DNA of 64,000 bases from Acidobacteriaceae bacterium (lineage in GTDB: Bacteria > Acidobacteriota > Terriglobia > Bryobacterales > Bryobacteraceae): assembly GCA_019233755.1 (NCBI GenBank), contig JAFAMD010000015.1, positions 45,158 through 109,157 of the forward strand. The letters run 5' to 3'. The position numbers were made by a program, and so were the translations under genes. The notes under the pieces were generated by a model, which did no database searches, was not told where the DNA came from, and saw only the letters and a list, made by a program, of their open reading frames with translations. This document shows positions 40,159 through 48,552 of this stretch, one piece after another. The number at the start of each line of letters is the position of its first letter. Within the stretch, counting starts at the first letter, position 1.

Positions 40159-41391
40159 CTACGCAGGGGTGTCGACCGTATCAACCGCGCGCAGGGAGAG
40201 ACGCAAGGTGGCGATCTGGTCGAGAATCCGTTCCGCGACCTCTTTCTTCTCGGAGGGGCCGGCGTGCACCGTCTGGCCGGATCGAGTGATGATTTCGACT
40301 TCGTTTTGGTCCGATTCGAAACCGAGGCCATCGCGGTTGACGAGGTTGCCCACCAGCATGTCGCAGCGCTTTGAAATCATCTTCCGACGCGCTTCCTCAA
40401 GCAGATTCTCCGTCTCTGCGGCGAAGCCGATCAACAGGCGGTCGCCTTTGCGCTGGCCGATTTCGGCCAGAATATCCGGCGTCGGATCCAGCTCGAGCGA
40501 AAGCCGCGTCGCGGTCTTTTTCAGCTTCTGCTGCGGAACATGGGCGACATAATAATCCGCTACTGCGGCAGTCTTGATGATGATGGTGGATTCTTCCAGA
40601 TGCTCGAGAACTGCCTGCCGCATCTCCTGCGCCGTACGCACCGAAACCAGCTCCACGCCAAGCGGCGCCGCAAGGCTGACTGGACCGGAAATCAGCACGA
40701 CTCGTGCGCCGCGCTCGGCCGCCGCCTGCGCAATCGCGTATCCCATCTTGCCGCTGGAGCGGTTGCTGATGTAGCGCACCGGGTCAAGCGCTTCCTGTGT
40801 GGGGCCGGCGGTCATGAGTATGGTTTCGCCGGTCAGATCCTTCTTGTGTCGCATCACGGAATCTACCGTGCCGGCAATCCGTTCCGGATCGGGCAGGCGG
40901 CCTGCGCCAATCGTTCCGCACGCCAGCCAGCCTTCATCCGGCTCGACAACGGAACAGCCGCGCTGCCGCAGGATTTCAAGGTTTGCCCGGGTGGCCGGGT
41001 GCTCCCACATCGCGTTGTTCATGGCCGGTGCGAGGACTACCTTCCCGGTGAACGCCAGGTAGAGCGTGGTCAGAAAATCATCGGCCAGTCCGTAGGCAAA
41101 TTTCGCCAGCAGGTCTGCCGTTGCTGGCGCGACCACAAGCAAATCGTTTTCCTGGGCGACAGCGATATGCTCCACCGCGCTCGAGAGCGTGTCTTCCGCT
41201 CCCGTCTGCGAGAACAAACCGGTGACTACCTTGCGGCCTGTGAGCGCGGCGAACGTCAGCGGTTGCACGAATTCCTGGGCCGCGCGTGTCATCACCACCT
41301 GAACATCGTGGCCGCGTTTTTGCAGCGCACGCACAAGCTCCGCTGCCTTGTAGGCCGCGATGCCGCCGCCGACCCCTAGTACCGCGCGCAT
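40159..41391 (-). CDS. coaBC: Bifunctional phosphopantothenoylcysteine decarboxylase/synthetase
   Basis: 410 residues. N-terminal CoaC flavodoxin-like half (VGGGIAAYKAAELVRAL, PAMNNAMWEHPATRANLE and the cysteine of SVVEPDEGWLACG), then CoaB half (TAGPTQEALDPVRYISNRSSGKMG with ligase motifs). Converts 4'-phosphopantothenate to 4'-phosphopantetheine in coenzyme A synthesis. Follows rpoZ by nine bases; gmk-rpoZ-coaBC is a classic bacterial order. Confidence 0.95.
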   Translation of the reverse strand: MRAVLGVGGGIAAYKAAELVRALQKRGHDVQVVMTRAAQEFVQPLTFAALTGRKVVTGLFSQTGAEDTLSSAVEHIAVAQENDLLVVAPATADLLAKFAYGLADDFLTTLYLAFTGKVVLAPAMNNAMWEHPATRANLEILRQRGCSVVEPDEGWLACGTIGAGRLPDPERIAGTVDSVMRHKKDLTGETILMTAGPTQEALDPVRYISNRSSGKMGYAIAQAAAERGARVVLISGPVSLAAPLGVELVSVRTAQEMRQAVLEHLEESTIIIKTAAVADYYVAHVPQQKLKKTATRLSLELDPTPDILAEIGQRKGDRLLIGFAAETENLLEEARRKMISKRCDMLVGNLVNRDGLGFESDQNEVEIITRSGQTVHAGPSEKKEVAERILDQIATLRLSLRAVDTVDTPA

Positions 41392-41400
41392 GGCCGATAT

Positions 41401-41634
41401 CTATTCCGCGGAGGCTTGCTGCTGTAATTCGAGATCGGTGTACGGAACCAGTCCCCGGCGCACCTCTTCCATTGCCAGCACGGTCGGCTTTTTGTTGGTA
41501 GCCGGCAACACGCTGCGCTGGCCGTTCTGCAACTGGCGGGCGCGCTTGGCGGCGACGATAATAAATCTGTACGTACTCGCCGCGTTGTCGTCGGGGATGC
41601 TGTACATTGCGTTCGTTCTCGGTTTATCTGCCAT
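41401..41634 (-). CDS. rpoZ: RNA polymerase omega subunit
   Basis: 77 residues. The segment YRFIIVAAKRARQLQNGQR is the omega signature, followed by KPTVLAMEEVRRGLVPY. Helps assemble and stabilise the beta' subunit and can bind ppGpp. Standard position between gmk and coaBC. Confidence 0.92.
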   Translation of the reverse strand: MADKPRTNAMYSIPDDNAASTYRFIIVAAKRARQLQNGQRSVLPATNKKPTVLAMEEVRRGLVPYTDLELQQQASAE

Positions 41635-41676
41635 ATTTCTTCTCCATATCCCGGAGCGGATCTCCGGTTTTCGACA

Positions 41677-42303
41677 CTAAAAAAGCGCAGGATGCCGGCT
41701 TTCGAAGCTCTTCAGAATCGGCCGGATGTTCTCCTCCATGCGTTGCCGCCGCACCCGCTCCGCCTTGATAATCGCCCTGAGCGTGCAGCTCGACTCCTCC
41801 AGTTGATGGTTCACAATCACGTAATCGTACTGCTTATAGTTGCGGATCTCATCCGCCGCTTCCTTCAGCCGGCGCTGAATCACTTCCTCTGCATCCTCGG
41901 AACGCGCCCGTAGCCGCTGCTCCAGGATGTCTCGGGAAGGAGGCAGGATAAAGATCGTGACCGCCTCGGGGATACGCTCCCTCAATTGTCTCGCACCCTG
42001 CACGTCAATGTCGAGTATCAGGTCTTTTCCTTCCATTCGCGCCTGCTCGAGCACTTCACGGTGGGTGCCGTAATAATTGCCAAAGACCTCGGCATGCTCC
42101 AGAAACTCGTTGCGTGCAATCCGGTCCTCAAACTCCCGCCGCGAGATGTAAACGTAACTCTCTCCAGGCTTTTCGTTGCCGCGCGGGCGGCGGGTGGTAT
42201 AGGAAACCGAAAACCGCAATCCGTGATCCGCTTCGAGCAGACGCGAGACAAGCGTCGATTTGCCAGAGCCTGATGGCGCCGAAATAATGAATACCGTTGT
42301 CAT
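41677..42303 (-). CDS. gmk: Guanylate kinase
   Basis: 208 residues: P-loop SAPSGSGKSTLVSRLL, FSVSYTTRRPRGNEKPGESY, and DIDVQGARQLRERIPEAVTIF. Phosphorylates GMP to GDP. Between the YicC gene and rpoZ. Confidence 0.95.
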   Translation of the reverse strand: MTTVFIISAPSGSGKSTLVSRLLEADHGLRFSVSYTTRRPRGNEKPGESYVYISRREFEDRIARNEFLEHAEVFGNYYGTHREVLEQARMEGKDLILDIDVQGARQLRERIPEAVTIFILPPSRDILEQRLRARSEDAEEVIQRRLKEAADEIRNYKQYDYVIVNHQLEESSCTLRAIIKAERVRRQRMEENIRPILKSFESRHPALF

Positions 42304-42362
42304 TTGTTTTACGGGGATCGAGGGCCGTCGACCACCCCTCGAAGGCGTTGGGGCCGAATCGG

Positions 42363-43295
42363 CTATTCCAGATTCAGCGATTGTTCCCGCATTCTTTCGA
42401 TATTAGCCTTGACGCCCAGCGCGATATTCGTGATCTCCAGGCCGGGTTCGCCGGCGCCGGCACTTTTGGCCAGGGTAGTGTTCGTTTCGCGGTTCATCTC
42501 CTGCAGAACGAAGTCGATGCGCTTGCCGATCTCGCCGCCGTCTTCGAATATGCGCCGCAGTTCGCGAACATGCACCGTCAGGCGTGTAAGTTCTTCCTGA
42601 ATGTCGGACTTATCCGCGAGAACAGCTGCTTCCTCGATAATGCGGGCCTCCGGAACGCCGCTTCCACTCAGCAGCTCGGCCAGCCGCTCGCGGAGCCTCG
42701 CCTGGAAATGCGGCAACACCTGCTGGCGGATTGCGATCAGCTTGCGTGCCGCGCGCTCCACTTCATCCAGCAGCGCCGTCAGTTCGCGTATGAGCGCGGC
42801 GCCTTCCCGCCCGCGAGAGGCATTTAACTCGCCGATACACGCTGCTAATACATCCAGCAGCTCCGGTTCAAAGCGGCTGTCGAGAGGTTCGGGCCGCTGC
42901 GCATCCGTGAGCACCCCCGGGAATGTAAAGAGGACGTTGAGATCCGGCTTGCCGGCCAGGCCGAAATCGTGCGAGGCCTGTTGGAAGGCAGTCATATACC
43001 GCCTAAGCGCCTGCGCATCGTAAGCTACGCCCGTGCTGCCGCTGCTGCGCACGACGGTGGCCCGTATCTCCACATGGCCTCGTCCCACGTGCTGCTTGAT
43101 TAATGCCCGCATCGCGCTTTCGAACGGCGCCATCTCGCCGTTGCTGTAAAAATGCAGGTCGAGGCCGCGATGATTCACGGTTCGCAGGCTGCAGGTCAGT
43201 TCTCCGGCGCTCGTTTGCCGCCGCACCTGGGCATAGCCGGTCATGCTCCGAACCGGGGCGCGCCCGGGGTCTGCTTGTGCTTTCAATCCGCTCAA
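42363..43295 (-). CDS. YicC family endoribonuclease
   Basis: 310 residues. Signature RSMTGYAQ near the start, SLRTVNHRGLDLHFY, and a C-terminal domain with EMNRETNTTLAKSAGAG. YicC proteins are Mg-dependent endoribonucleases that influence sRNA turnover in E. coli. Upstream of gmk in a conserved order. An Hfq-like gene ends the same run. Confidence 0.92.
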   Translation of the reverse strand: MSGLKAQADPGRAPVRSMTGYAQVRRQTSAGELTCSLRTVNHRGLDLHFYSNGEMAPFESAMRALIKQHVGRGHVEIRATVVRSSGSTGVAYDAQALRRYMTAFQQASHDFGLAGKPDLNVLFTFPGVLTDAQRPEPLDSRFEPELLDVLAACIGELNASRGREGAALIRELTALLDEVERAARKLIAIRQQVLPHFQARLRERLAELLSGSGVPEARIIEEAAVLADKSDIQEELTRLTVHVRELRRIFEDGGEIGKRIDFVLQEMNRETNTTLAKSAGAGEPGLEITNIALGVKANIERMREQSLNLE

Positions 43296-43304
43296 ATCCT
43301 TTGT

Positions 43305-45131
43305 CTATCCGGCAATCGCGTTGGCGTCGGCATGCTGGAGTTCATGCAGACGATGATAAACGCCGCGAGCGGCGATCAGCTCGTCGTGGGTTCCAATCTC
43401 GGCAATCTTGCCGTTTTCGAGCACCACGATCTTGCTCGCCTGGCGGATCGTGGAAAGGCGGTGAGCAATCACGAGTACAGTGCGCTTCCGCATGAGGGCC
43501 GTGAGGGCCTGTTGGACCAGCCGTTCCGACTCGGTATCCAGATGCGAGGTTGCCTCATCCAGAATCAGAATGGGCGCATCTTTGAGCAGCGCCCGCGCGA
43601 TTGCCAGACGTTGGCGCTGGCCGCCGCTCAATTTCAGTCCGCGTTCGCCGATCAACGTTTTGTAGCCGTCCGGCAGCTTCCGGATGAACTCGTCGGCAAG
43701 CGCCGTTTTGGCAGCGGCGATGACTTCATCCTCCCGTGCATCCGGACGCCCATAGGCGATGTTGTCAAACACTGTGTCGTTAAACAGGAACGTATCCTGT
43801 GCGACTATGCTGATGTTCTCCCGCAGGCTGCTCAGCCGAATATCGCGCAGGTCTCTGCCGTCAATCTGAAGGGAACCCGTCGCCACGTCATAAAAGCGCG
43901 GCACCAGGTTGGCAAGCGTCGTCTTGCCGGCGCCGCTCGGGCCCACCAGCGCGACAACTTCACCCACCTTCACTTCCAGGTCGATGCCATCCAGCACCAG
44001 CCGGTCCGGTGCCGCCGGGTAGCTGAACCGCACATTTTGGAAGAGGATGCCTTTCTCAAACCGCGTGAGTTTGACCGCGTTGGGATTGTCGGTAACGTCG
44101 GGTTGTGTGTCCAGGTATCCGAACACGTGCAGCGCTGCCCCGATGCCCTGCTGGAAGATATTGTGAATGTTCGTGAGCCGCTTGATGGGCTCATACAGCA
44201 TCACCAGCGCCAGCACAAAACCGGTAAACGTGCCCGCCGTCATCACCCCGCCTTTGACCTGCTGGCGGCCGAGGTACAGCAGCACAATGATGGTGAGCGC
44301 GCCGAAGAACTCGATAATCGGTGAAGCCAGCGCCTGGTGCGCCACGTACTTCAGGTTCCCGCTCTTCAGCCGCTGCGCGGCCAGCCGGAAGCGTTTCGAC
44401 TCGAAATCCTCCGCGCCGAAGCTCTTCACTACCTGGTGGCCGGTGATCGTCTCCTGCAGAATTTGAGTAAGGCCGGCAGCCATATCCTGCGCATGGCGCG
44501 TCGTGCGCCGGATGCGGCGTCCCAGGCGACCGGTCAGCATTGCTACGACGGGAAATATCAGCAGGCTGAGAAGCGACAGGCGCCAGTCGATTGAGACCAT
44601 CGCGAGCAGCAGGAAAAGCGCCGTGAATATCTGCCGCAGCCAGTCGGCGAGCATGGTCGAGACCGAAATCTGGATACGGTCGATGTCGTTCATGATGGAC
44701 GACATGATGCGGCCCGTCGTCTCGTCCTCGAAGAACTTTGCGTCCTGGTGCAGGATGCGGTCGTAGACTTCCTGCCGCAGGTCCATGATGGCGCTGATGC
44801 CCACCCAGTTCACCAGGTAATTGCCGAGGTAATCGCACAGACCCTTAATCACAAAGCAGGCCACTATGCCGAAGGCAACCATCGTCCAGATGTTGTGTAC
44901 CGACGCCGGGAACACCTGGTTCAGGTAGAGCTTGAAATTCGTGTGCGGTATGGAGAACAGCAGCGCCGGCGTATCGGGCGCACTCGTATCGAGTACACGC
45001 TCGAAGACTAGCGGGATCAGTCTGACCAGCAGGCCTTGCGACAGGCCCACCAGCGCCATGAACACCACCGAAGCGAGCAGTCCTGGAATATAAGGTCGCG
45101 CGTAGCGAAGCAGCCGCCGCAGTTCCTTCAA
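43305..45131 (-). CDS. MsbA-like lipid ABC exporter
   Basis: 608 residues. Exporter membrane domain with six helices, then ATPase: GPSGAGKTT (Walker A), LSGGQRQRLAIARAL (signature), ILILDEATSHLD (Walker B) and H-loop. Overall similarity is to MsbA/lipid A flippases, and the gene overlaps by four bases (ATGA-type) a family 9 glycosyltransferase, which supports an LPS role. Inner membrane homodimer; substrate inferred. Confidence 0.85.
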   Translation of the reverse strand: MKELRRLLRYARPYIPGLLASVVFMALVGLSQGLLVRLIPLVFERVLDTSAPDTPALLFSIPHTNFKLYLNQVFPASVHNIWTMVAFGIVACFVIKGLCDYLGNYLVNWVGISAIMDLRQEVYDRILHQDAKFFEDETTGRIMSSIMNDIDRIQISVSTMLADWLRQIFTALFLLLAMVSIDWRLSLLSLLIFPVVAMLTGRLGRRIRRTTRHAQDMAAGLTQILQETITGHQVVKSFGAEDFESKRFRLAAQRLKSGNLKYVAHQALASPIIEFFGALTIIVLLYLGRQQVKGGVMTAGTFTGFVLALVMLYEPIKRLTNIHNIFQQGIGAALHVFGYLDTQPDVTDNPNAVKLTRFEKGILFQNVRFSYPAAPDRLVLDGIDLEVKVGEVVALVGPSGAGKTTLANLVPRFYDVATGSLQIDGRDLRDIRLSSLRENISIVAQDTFLFNDTVFDNIAYGRPDAREDEVIAAAKTALADEFIRKLPDGYKTLIGERGLKLSGGQRQRLAIARALLKDAPILILDEATSHLDTESERLVQQALTALMRKRTVLVIAHRLSTIRQASKIVVLENGKIAEIGTHDELIAARGVYHRLHELQHADANAIAG

Positions 45132-46042
45132 GCGTGAGCCTCTTCGAACGTGCGCAGCCGTTCCAGCGCCGCAATGACACGCGATACCGTGACCTTCTGC
45201 ATGCCCTCAGGCGCGACCACGATCTCTGAATCCGTGCGCCAAGGGCCCCATATCGCCGGATTCGATGTGCTGAATAGAACGACGCTGGGAACACCAAAGG
45301 CGGCCGCCATGTGTGCGGGTCCGCTGTCGTTGCCGATGAAGGCGACCGCTCTCGAGAGCAAGGCCTTGGCCTGGCTGAGCGTTCCGCGGAAAATTTCATG
45401 GTCGCGATAGGCCGCTGCGTCGTCCTGCGGGCCGCCGACGAAGACGGGATGAATATTCCAGAGCTTCAGATACCGGGCGACTTCGCAGAAGCGCTCGGCC
45501 GGCCATTGCTTCTGTGGCGCGGACGCGAACGGGTGCAGTACGGCGTATCTGCCGGTCATCGGCGGTTCGCTCGCAAATAGTTCCGCCCGGGGCACGTCCT
45601 TCGGCGGCACGCCCAACGCGAAAAACGCCGAAGCCATGTGTTCGGCGGTATGCACGGTGCGATTTACGCCCAAAATCCGCTGAGCGCGCGGGATCCTGAG
45701 GTTATAGGCCAGCGTGGTGCTGTGGTGAGCGAAGCCGGCGCGCCATCGCGCGCCGGAAAGCGCCGTCATCCACTGGCTGCGCGTCCCGCCATGCAGGTTG
45801 ACGCACAAGATAGGACTCCAGGTTCGTACCGCGTGCCAGTTCGGCGCCAGAATGCTATCGATGCCGGGATTCCCTTCAAACACAGCCGCAAACCGCTGCT
45901 CCACGCACACGCCGACCCGCAGATCGGGGCGCGCGTGTTTCAAAAGGGCGAGTGCCGGTGTAGTCAGCACGCAGTCGCCCAATGACCGCAGCCGGATGAC
46001 GGCTACCTTTGCCCCCTGCGGCAGTTGCTCCAGGATGGTCAT
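45128..46042 (-). CDS. Glycosyltransferase family 9 (heptosyltransferase-like)
   Basis: 304 residues of the GT-B type: N-terminal VIRLRSLGDCVLTTPAL (the GDCV variant of the GT9 GDxLL motif), and the C-terminal LLSRAVAFIGNDSGPAHMAAAFG nucleotide-sugar motif with Asp-Ser-Gly. Family 9 enzymes add heptose to the LPS inner core. Coupled with the MsbA-like gene. Confidence 0.88.
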   Translation of the reverse strand: MTILEQLPQGAKVAVIRLRSLGDCVLTTPALALLKHARPDLRVGVCVEQRFAAVFEGNPGIDSILAPNWHAVRTWSPILCVNLHGGTRSQWMTALSGARWRAGFAHHSTTLAYNLRIPRAQRILGVNRTVHTAEHMASAFFALGVPPKDVPRAELFASEPPMTGRYAVLHPFASAPQKQWPAERFCEVARYLKLWNIHPVFVGGPQDDAAAYRDHEIFRGTLSQAKALLSRAVAFIGNDSGPAHMAAAFGVPSVVLFSTSNPAIWGPWRTDSEIVVAPEGMQKVTVSRVIAALERLRTFEEAHA

Positions 46043-46047
46043 GGGAA

Positions 46048-46218
46048 CTACGGCTCGATCGTGGCTTGGTCCTTGAGCATGATCGGGATATCGTCCCGGA
46101 TAGGATAGACCCGTTTACACTCAACACACTTGAGCCCGCTTCCGTCATCCTTCAGCACGACTTTGGCCTTGCACACCGGGCAGACCAGGATCTCCAGAAG
46201 CTCTTGTTTAATGGCCAT
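46048..46218 (-). CDS. Trm112 family zinc-binding protein (UPF0434)
   Basis: 56 residues, MAIKQELLEILVCPVCKAKV then CVECKRVYPIRDDIPIML. Two CxxC-type pairs (CPVC and CVEC) bind zinc. Such small proteins accompany LPS and cell-envelope genes and some methyltransferases; here it lies five bases before the glycosyltransferase start, in one operon. Confidence 0.88.
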   Translation of the reverse strand: MAIKQELLEILVCPVCKAKVVLKDDGSGLKCVECKRVYPIRDDIPIMLKDQATIEP

Positions 46219-46290
46219 ATGGGAACACTCAGTTTATAACGATTGTGGCATTTCGAATGTTAAGAATTCCCTGCCGGGAACGATAGAACC

Positions 46291-46680
46291 TGCGCGGCCT
46301 GTAAGCCGGTTTCTGTATCCGTCTTCATCGAAATGAAGCGGCGGCAACCATTCCTCTAGGCCACCCATTACTGAATGGCTCGAGCGACCTACCCGGAAGT
46401 AGTAGCGGAGCGGGCCGCTCCTCCTCCCCTATTTGGTCTTGCTTCACATGGGGTTTTCCCTGCCGGTCCGATTGCTCGAACCGCGGTGCGCTCTTACCGC
46501 ACCTTTTCACCCTTACCCGCCGGAGACCGGCGGGCGGTATATTTTCTGTGGCACTTTCCGTAGCGTGCGCTTTGAGCGCACACCCCCGGCCGTTAACCGG
46601 CATGCTGCCCTGGGAAGACCGGACTTTCCTCTCGACAGCTCGCGGAAACGAGCCGATCCAGCGGTTGCCCGGCCGCGCAG
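46291..46680 (-). ncRNA. rnpB: RNase P RNA (bacterial type A)
   Basis: The minus strand carries the universal P4 blocks: GAGGAAAGTCCGG near the 5' end and ACAGAAACCGGCTTACA near the 3' end. It also has AGAGGAATGGTTGCC and the GGTAAGGGTGAAAAGGTGCGG core. P1 is a perfect 10-bp pairing of 46671-46680 with 46291-46300. Catalytic RNA for 5' maturation of tRNA. No protein-coding reading of this stretch should be trusted. Confidence 0.96.
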
Positions 46681-46730
46681 TTAACTTCCAGTATCGCGCA
46701 AGACAGGGCCTTTACACTGAAATCAGTACC

Positions 46731-48026
46731 TTGAAGCGCGTATTTGTTCAAAGTTTCGGTTGCCGGGCATCCCAGGCCGACGGTGCTGCCATCGAAGCCT
46801 CGCTGCGGGACCGCGGCTTCCAACCCGTGCGCGACGCCGCCTCTGCCGATCTGATCGTCCTGAATACCTGCACCGTCACGCACAGCGCCGACGTAGATAC
46901 GCGGCGCGTGTTGCGCGGCTATCATCGCGACCGGCCGGATGCCGAGCTCCTGGTTACCGGCTGCTACGCCCAGCGGGCGCCGGAAGAGTTGGCCGCTATC
47001 GAGGGCGTCCGCTGGGTTGTCGGCAATTCGCACAAGGCAAACATTGGGGATCTCATCGCTGCACCTGGTACGGAATATCACGGCCAGGTGCTTGTCGGCG
47101 ACATTTCGGCGCAAAAGCTCTTCTCTGCTGCTCCTGTGCGCGACATCCGCGAAGACCGCACCCGCCCGAATTTGAAGGTGCAGGACGGCTGCGGCAATAA
47201 ATGCTCGTTTTGCATCATTCCCAGCGTGCGCGGCCGCAGTCGCAGCGCCACCACCGCGAGCGTCCTTGAGCAGGTGCGCGAACTCGCCGCGCGCTATTGC
47301 GAAGTGGTGCTGACCGGGATCAATCTGGGCAGGTGGGGCCGCGATCTACCCGGCGGTCTTCGGTTTATCGATCTCCTGCGCGCCATACTCGCGGAAACTG
47401 ATCTCCGGCGGCTGCGCATCAGCTCCGTGGAGCCGATGGATTGGAGCGAGCCGCTGCTCGAACTCGTTGCCGGCGAGCCGCGTATTGCCAGCCATGTCCA
47501 TTTGCCCCTGCAATCCGGCTCGGATGCCGTCCTGAAGCGTATGTTCCGCAAGTACCGCACACGGCACTATGCCACGCGGCTCGAAATCGCATATCGGCTC
47601 ATGCCTGATGCGGCCATCGGCGCGGACGTGATGACCGGTTTCCCCGGTGAGACCGATGCCGAGTTCAATGAGACTGTTCGTTTCATCGAAGAGCAGCCTT
47701 TTACTTATCTGCACGTCTTTACGTACTCGGAACGGCCCGGAACGCGCGCGGCCGAAGAGGGACAGCCCGTGCCGATGCCGCTGCGTCATGAAAGAACGCG
47801 CATTCTGCAGGAGCTCTCGAATCGCAAGAACCGGGAATTCCGCCGCCGCATGATCGGCCGAACGCTCTCAGCCGTTACCCTGGAACAGCACGGCATGGCT
47901 CTCACCAGCAACTTCCTGAAAGTGCAGATGGCCGGCGCGCGCGACCCTAATTGCCTGATTGAGCTCGAAATCGCGGGCCTCACGGATACCGGCCTGCGCG
48001 AGCGCGCGCTGCTTCCCGTACTGTGA
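46731..48026 (+). CDS. mtaB: tRNA t6A methylthiotransferase MtaB-like
   Basis: About 431 residues from a TTG at 46731. The open frame extends back to 46548, but that part lies in rnpB and has no family similarity, while KRVFVQSFGCRASQADG is the true domain start. N-terminal Fe-S cysteines (GCR, NTCTVTHSADVDTR, TGCYAQ), radical-SAM cluster GCGNKCSFCIIP, and a C-terminal TRAM domain. The TCTVT-x-x-AD pattern favours MtaB over MiaB. Adds a methylthio group to t6A37 of tRNA. Confidence 0.9.
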   Translation: MKRVFVQSFGCRASQADGAAIEASLRDRGFQPVRDAASADLIVLNTCTVTHSADVDTRRVLRGYHRDRPDAELLVTGCYAQRAPEELAAIEGVRWVVGNSHKANIGDLIAAPGTEYHGQVLVGDISAQKLFSAAPVRDIREDRTRPNLKVQDGCGNKCSFCIIPSVRGRSRSATTASVLEQVRELAARYCEVVLTGINLGRWGRDLPGGLRFIDLLRAILAETDLRRLRISSVEPMDWSEPLLELVAGEPRIASHVHLPLQSGSDAVLKRMFRKYRTRHYATRLEIAYRLMPDAAIGADVMTGFPGETDAEFNETVRFIEEQPFTYLHVFTYSERPGTRAAEEGQPVPMPLRHERTRILQELSNRKNREFRRRMIGRTLSAVTLEQHGMALTSNFLKVQMAGARDPNCLIELEIAGLTDTGLRERALLPVL

Positions 48027-48030
48027 GGCC

Positions 48031-48513
48031 TTACCGCTTATACCCGAACTTCTGCAGCAGCTCGATCCGCTGCCTGACATGGCTCTCGGTTTCTACGCCT
48101 TTGGGCGAAGCGCCGTCCACTACTCCCAGAACGCCGCGGCCCTGTTCGGTCTGAGCCACAATCACTTCTACCGGATTTGCCGTCGCACAGTAGATATTCG
48201 CGACCTCCGGCACCGCCTGAATCCGTCCGAGCACGTTGATCGGAAAGCCGTTCCGTAGAGCCACCACAAAGACATGCCCGGCTGCCAGGGCCGTGGCATT
48301 CTCGATGGCGTTCTGCTTCAGCGCGTCGTCGTTTCCGTCAAAACGCGTCAGGCAGTCGCCGGAAGCTTCGTTGAATGCCACCCCAAACTTGATGTGCGGC
48401 GACGTATTCACAATCGCCTCGTAAATATCTTCCACGGTCTTGATGAAATGACTCTGCCCGACGATGATGTTTCCGTTCTCGGGCACCGTCAGGCGAACGG
48501 CTTTCAGTTCCAT
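48031..48513 (-). CDS. Adenosine-specific kinase family protein
   Basis: 160 residues from ATG 48513 (the open frame extends to 48564 without an RBS). Matches the small PF04008-type family: [32 protein letters not shown], and the ending PKGVETE followed by a helix. Members bind adenosine and may phosphorylate it. Probable -10 (TATATT) lies 8-13 bases before the ATG, so the mRNA may be nearly leaderless. Diverges from rnr. Confidence 0.85.
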   Translation of the reverse strand: MELKAVRLTVPENGNIIVGQSHFIKTVEDIYEAIVNTSPHIKFGVAFNEASGDCLTRFDGNDDALKQNAIENATALAAGHVFVVALRNGFPINVLGRIQAVPEVANIYCATANPVEVIVAQTEQGRGVLGVVDGASPKGVETESHVRQRIELLQKFGYKR

Positions 48514-48540
48514 GTTGGTCAATATAGCGGGTGCGCTTCC

Positions 48541-48546
48541 TATAAT
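48541..48546 (+). promoter_or_regulatory. -10 element of rnr, leaderless start
   Basis: A perfect TATAAT ends six bases before the GTG at 48553, the expected distance to a transcription start at the start codon. A -35 is unclear (TTGGTC at 48515 would leave a 20-base spacer). Confidence 0.55.
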
Positions 48547-48552
48547 TGCGGT

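Noticed and set aside
43152..44324. 390-codon plus-strand frame opposite the MsbA-like and YicC genes
   Set aside because: Antisense shadow; it spans two real genes.
46325..46730. Protein-coding readings within 46.3-46.7 kb, including the early start of the MtaB frame
   Set aside because: The stretch is RNase P RNA; the MtaB domain begins at 46731.
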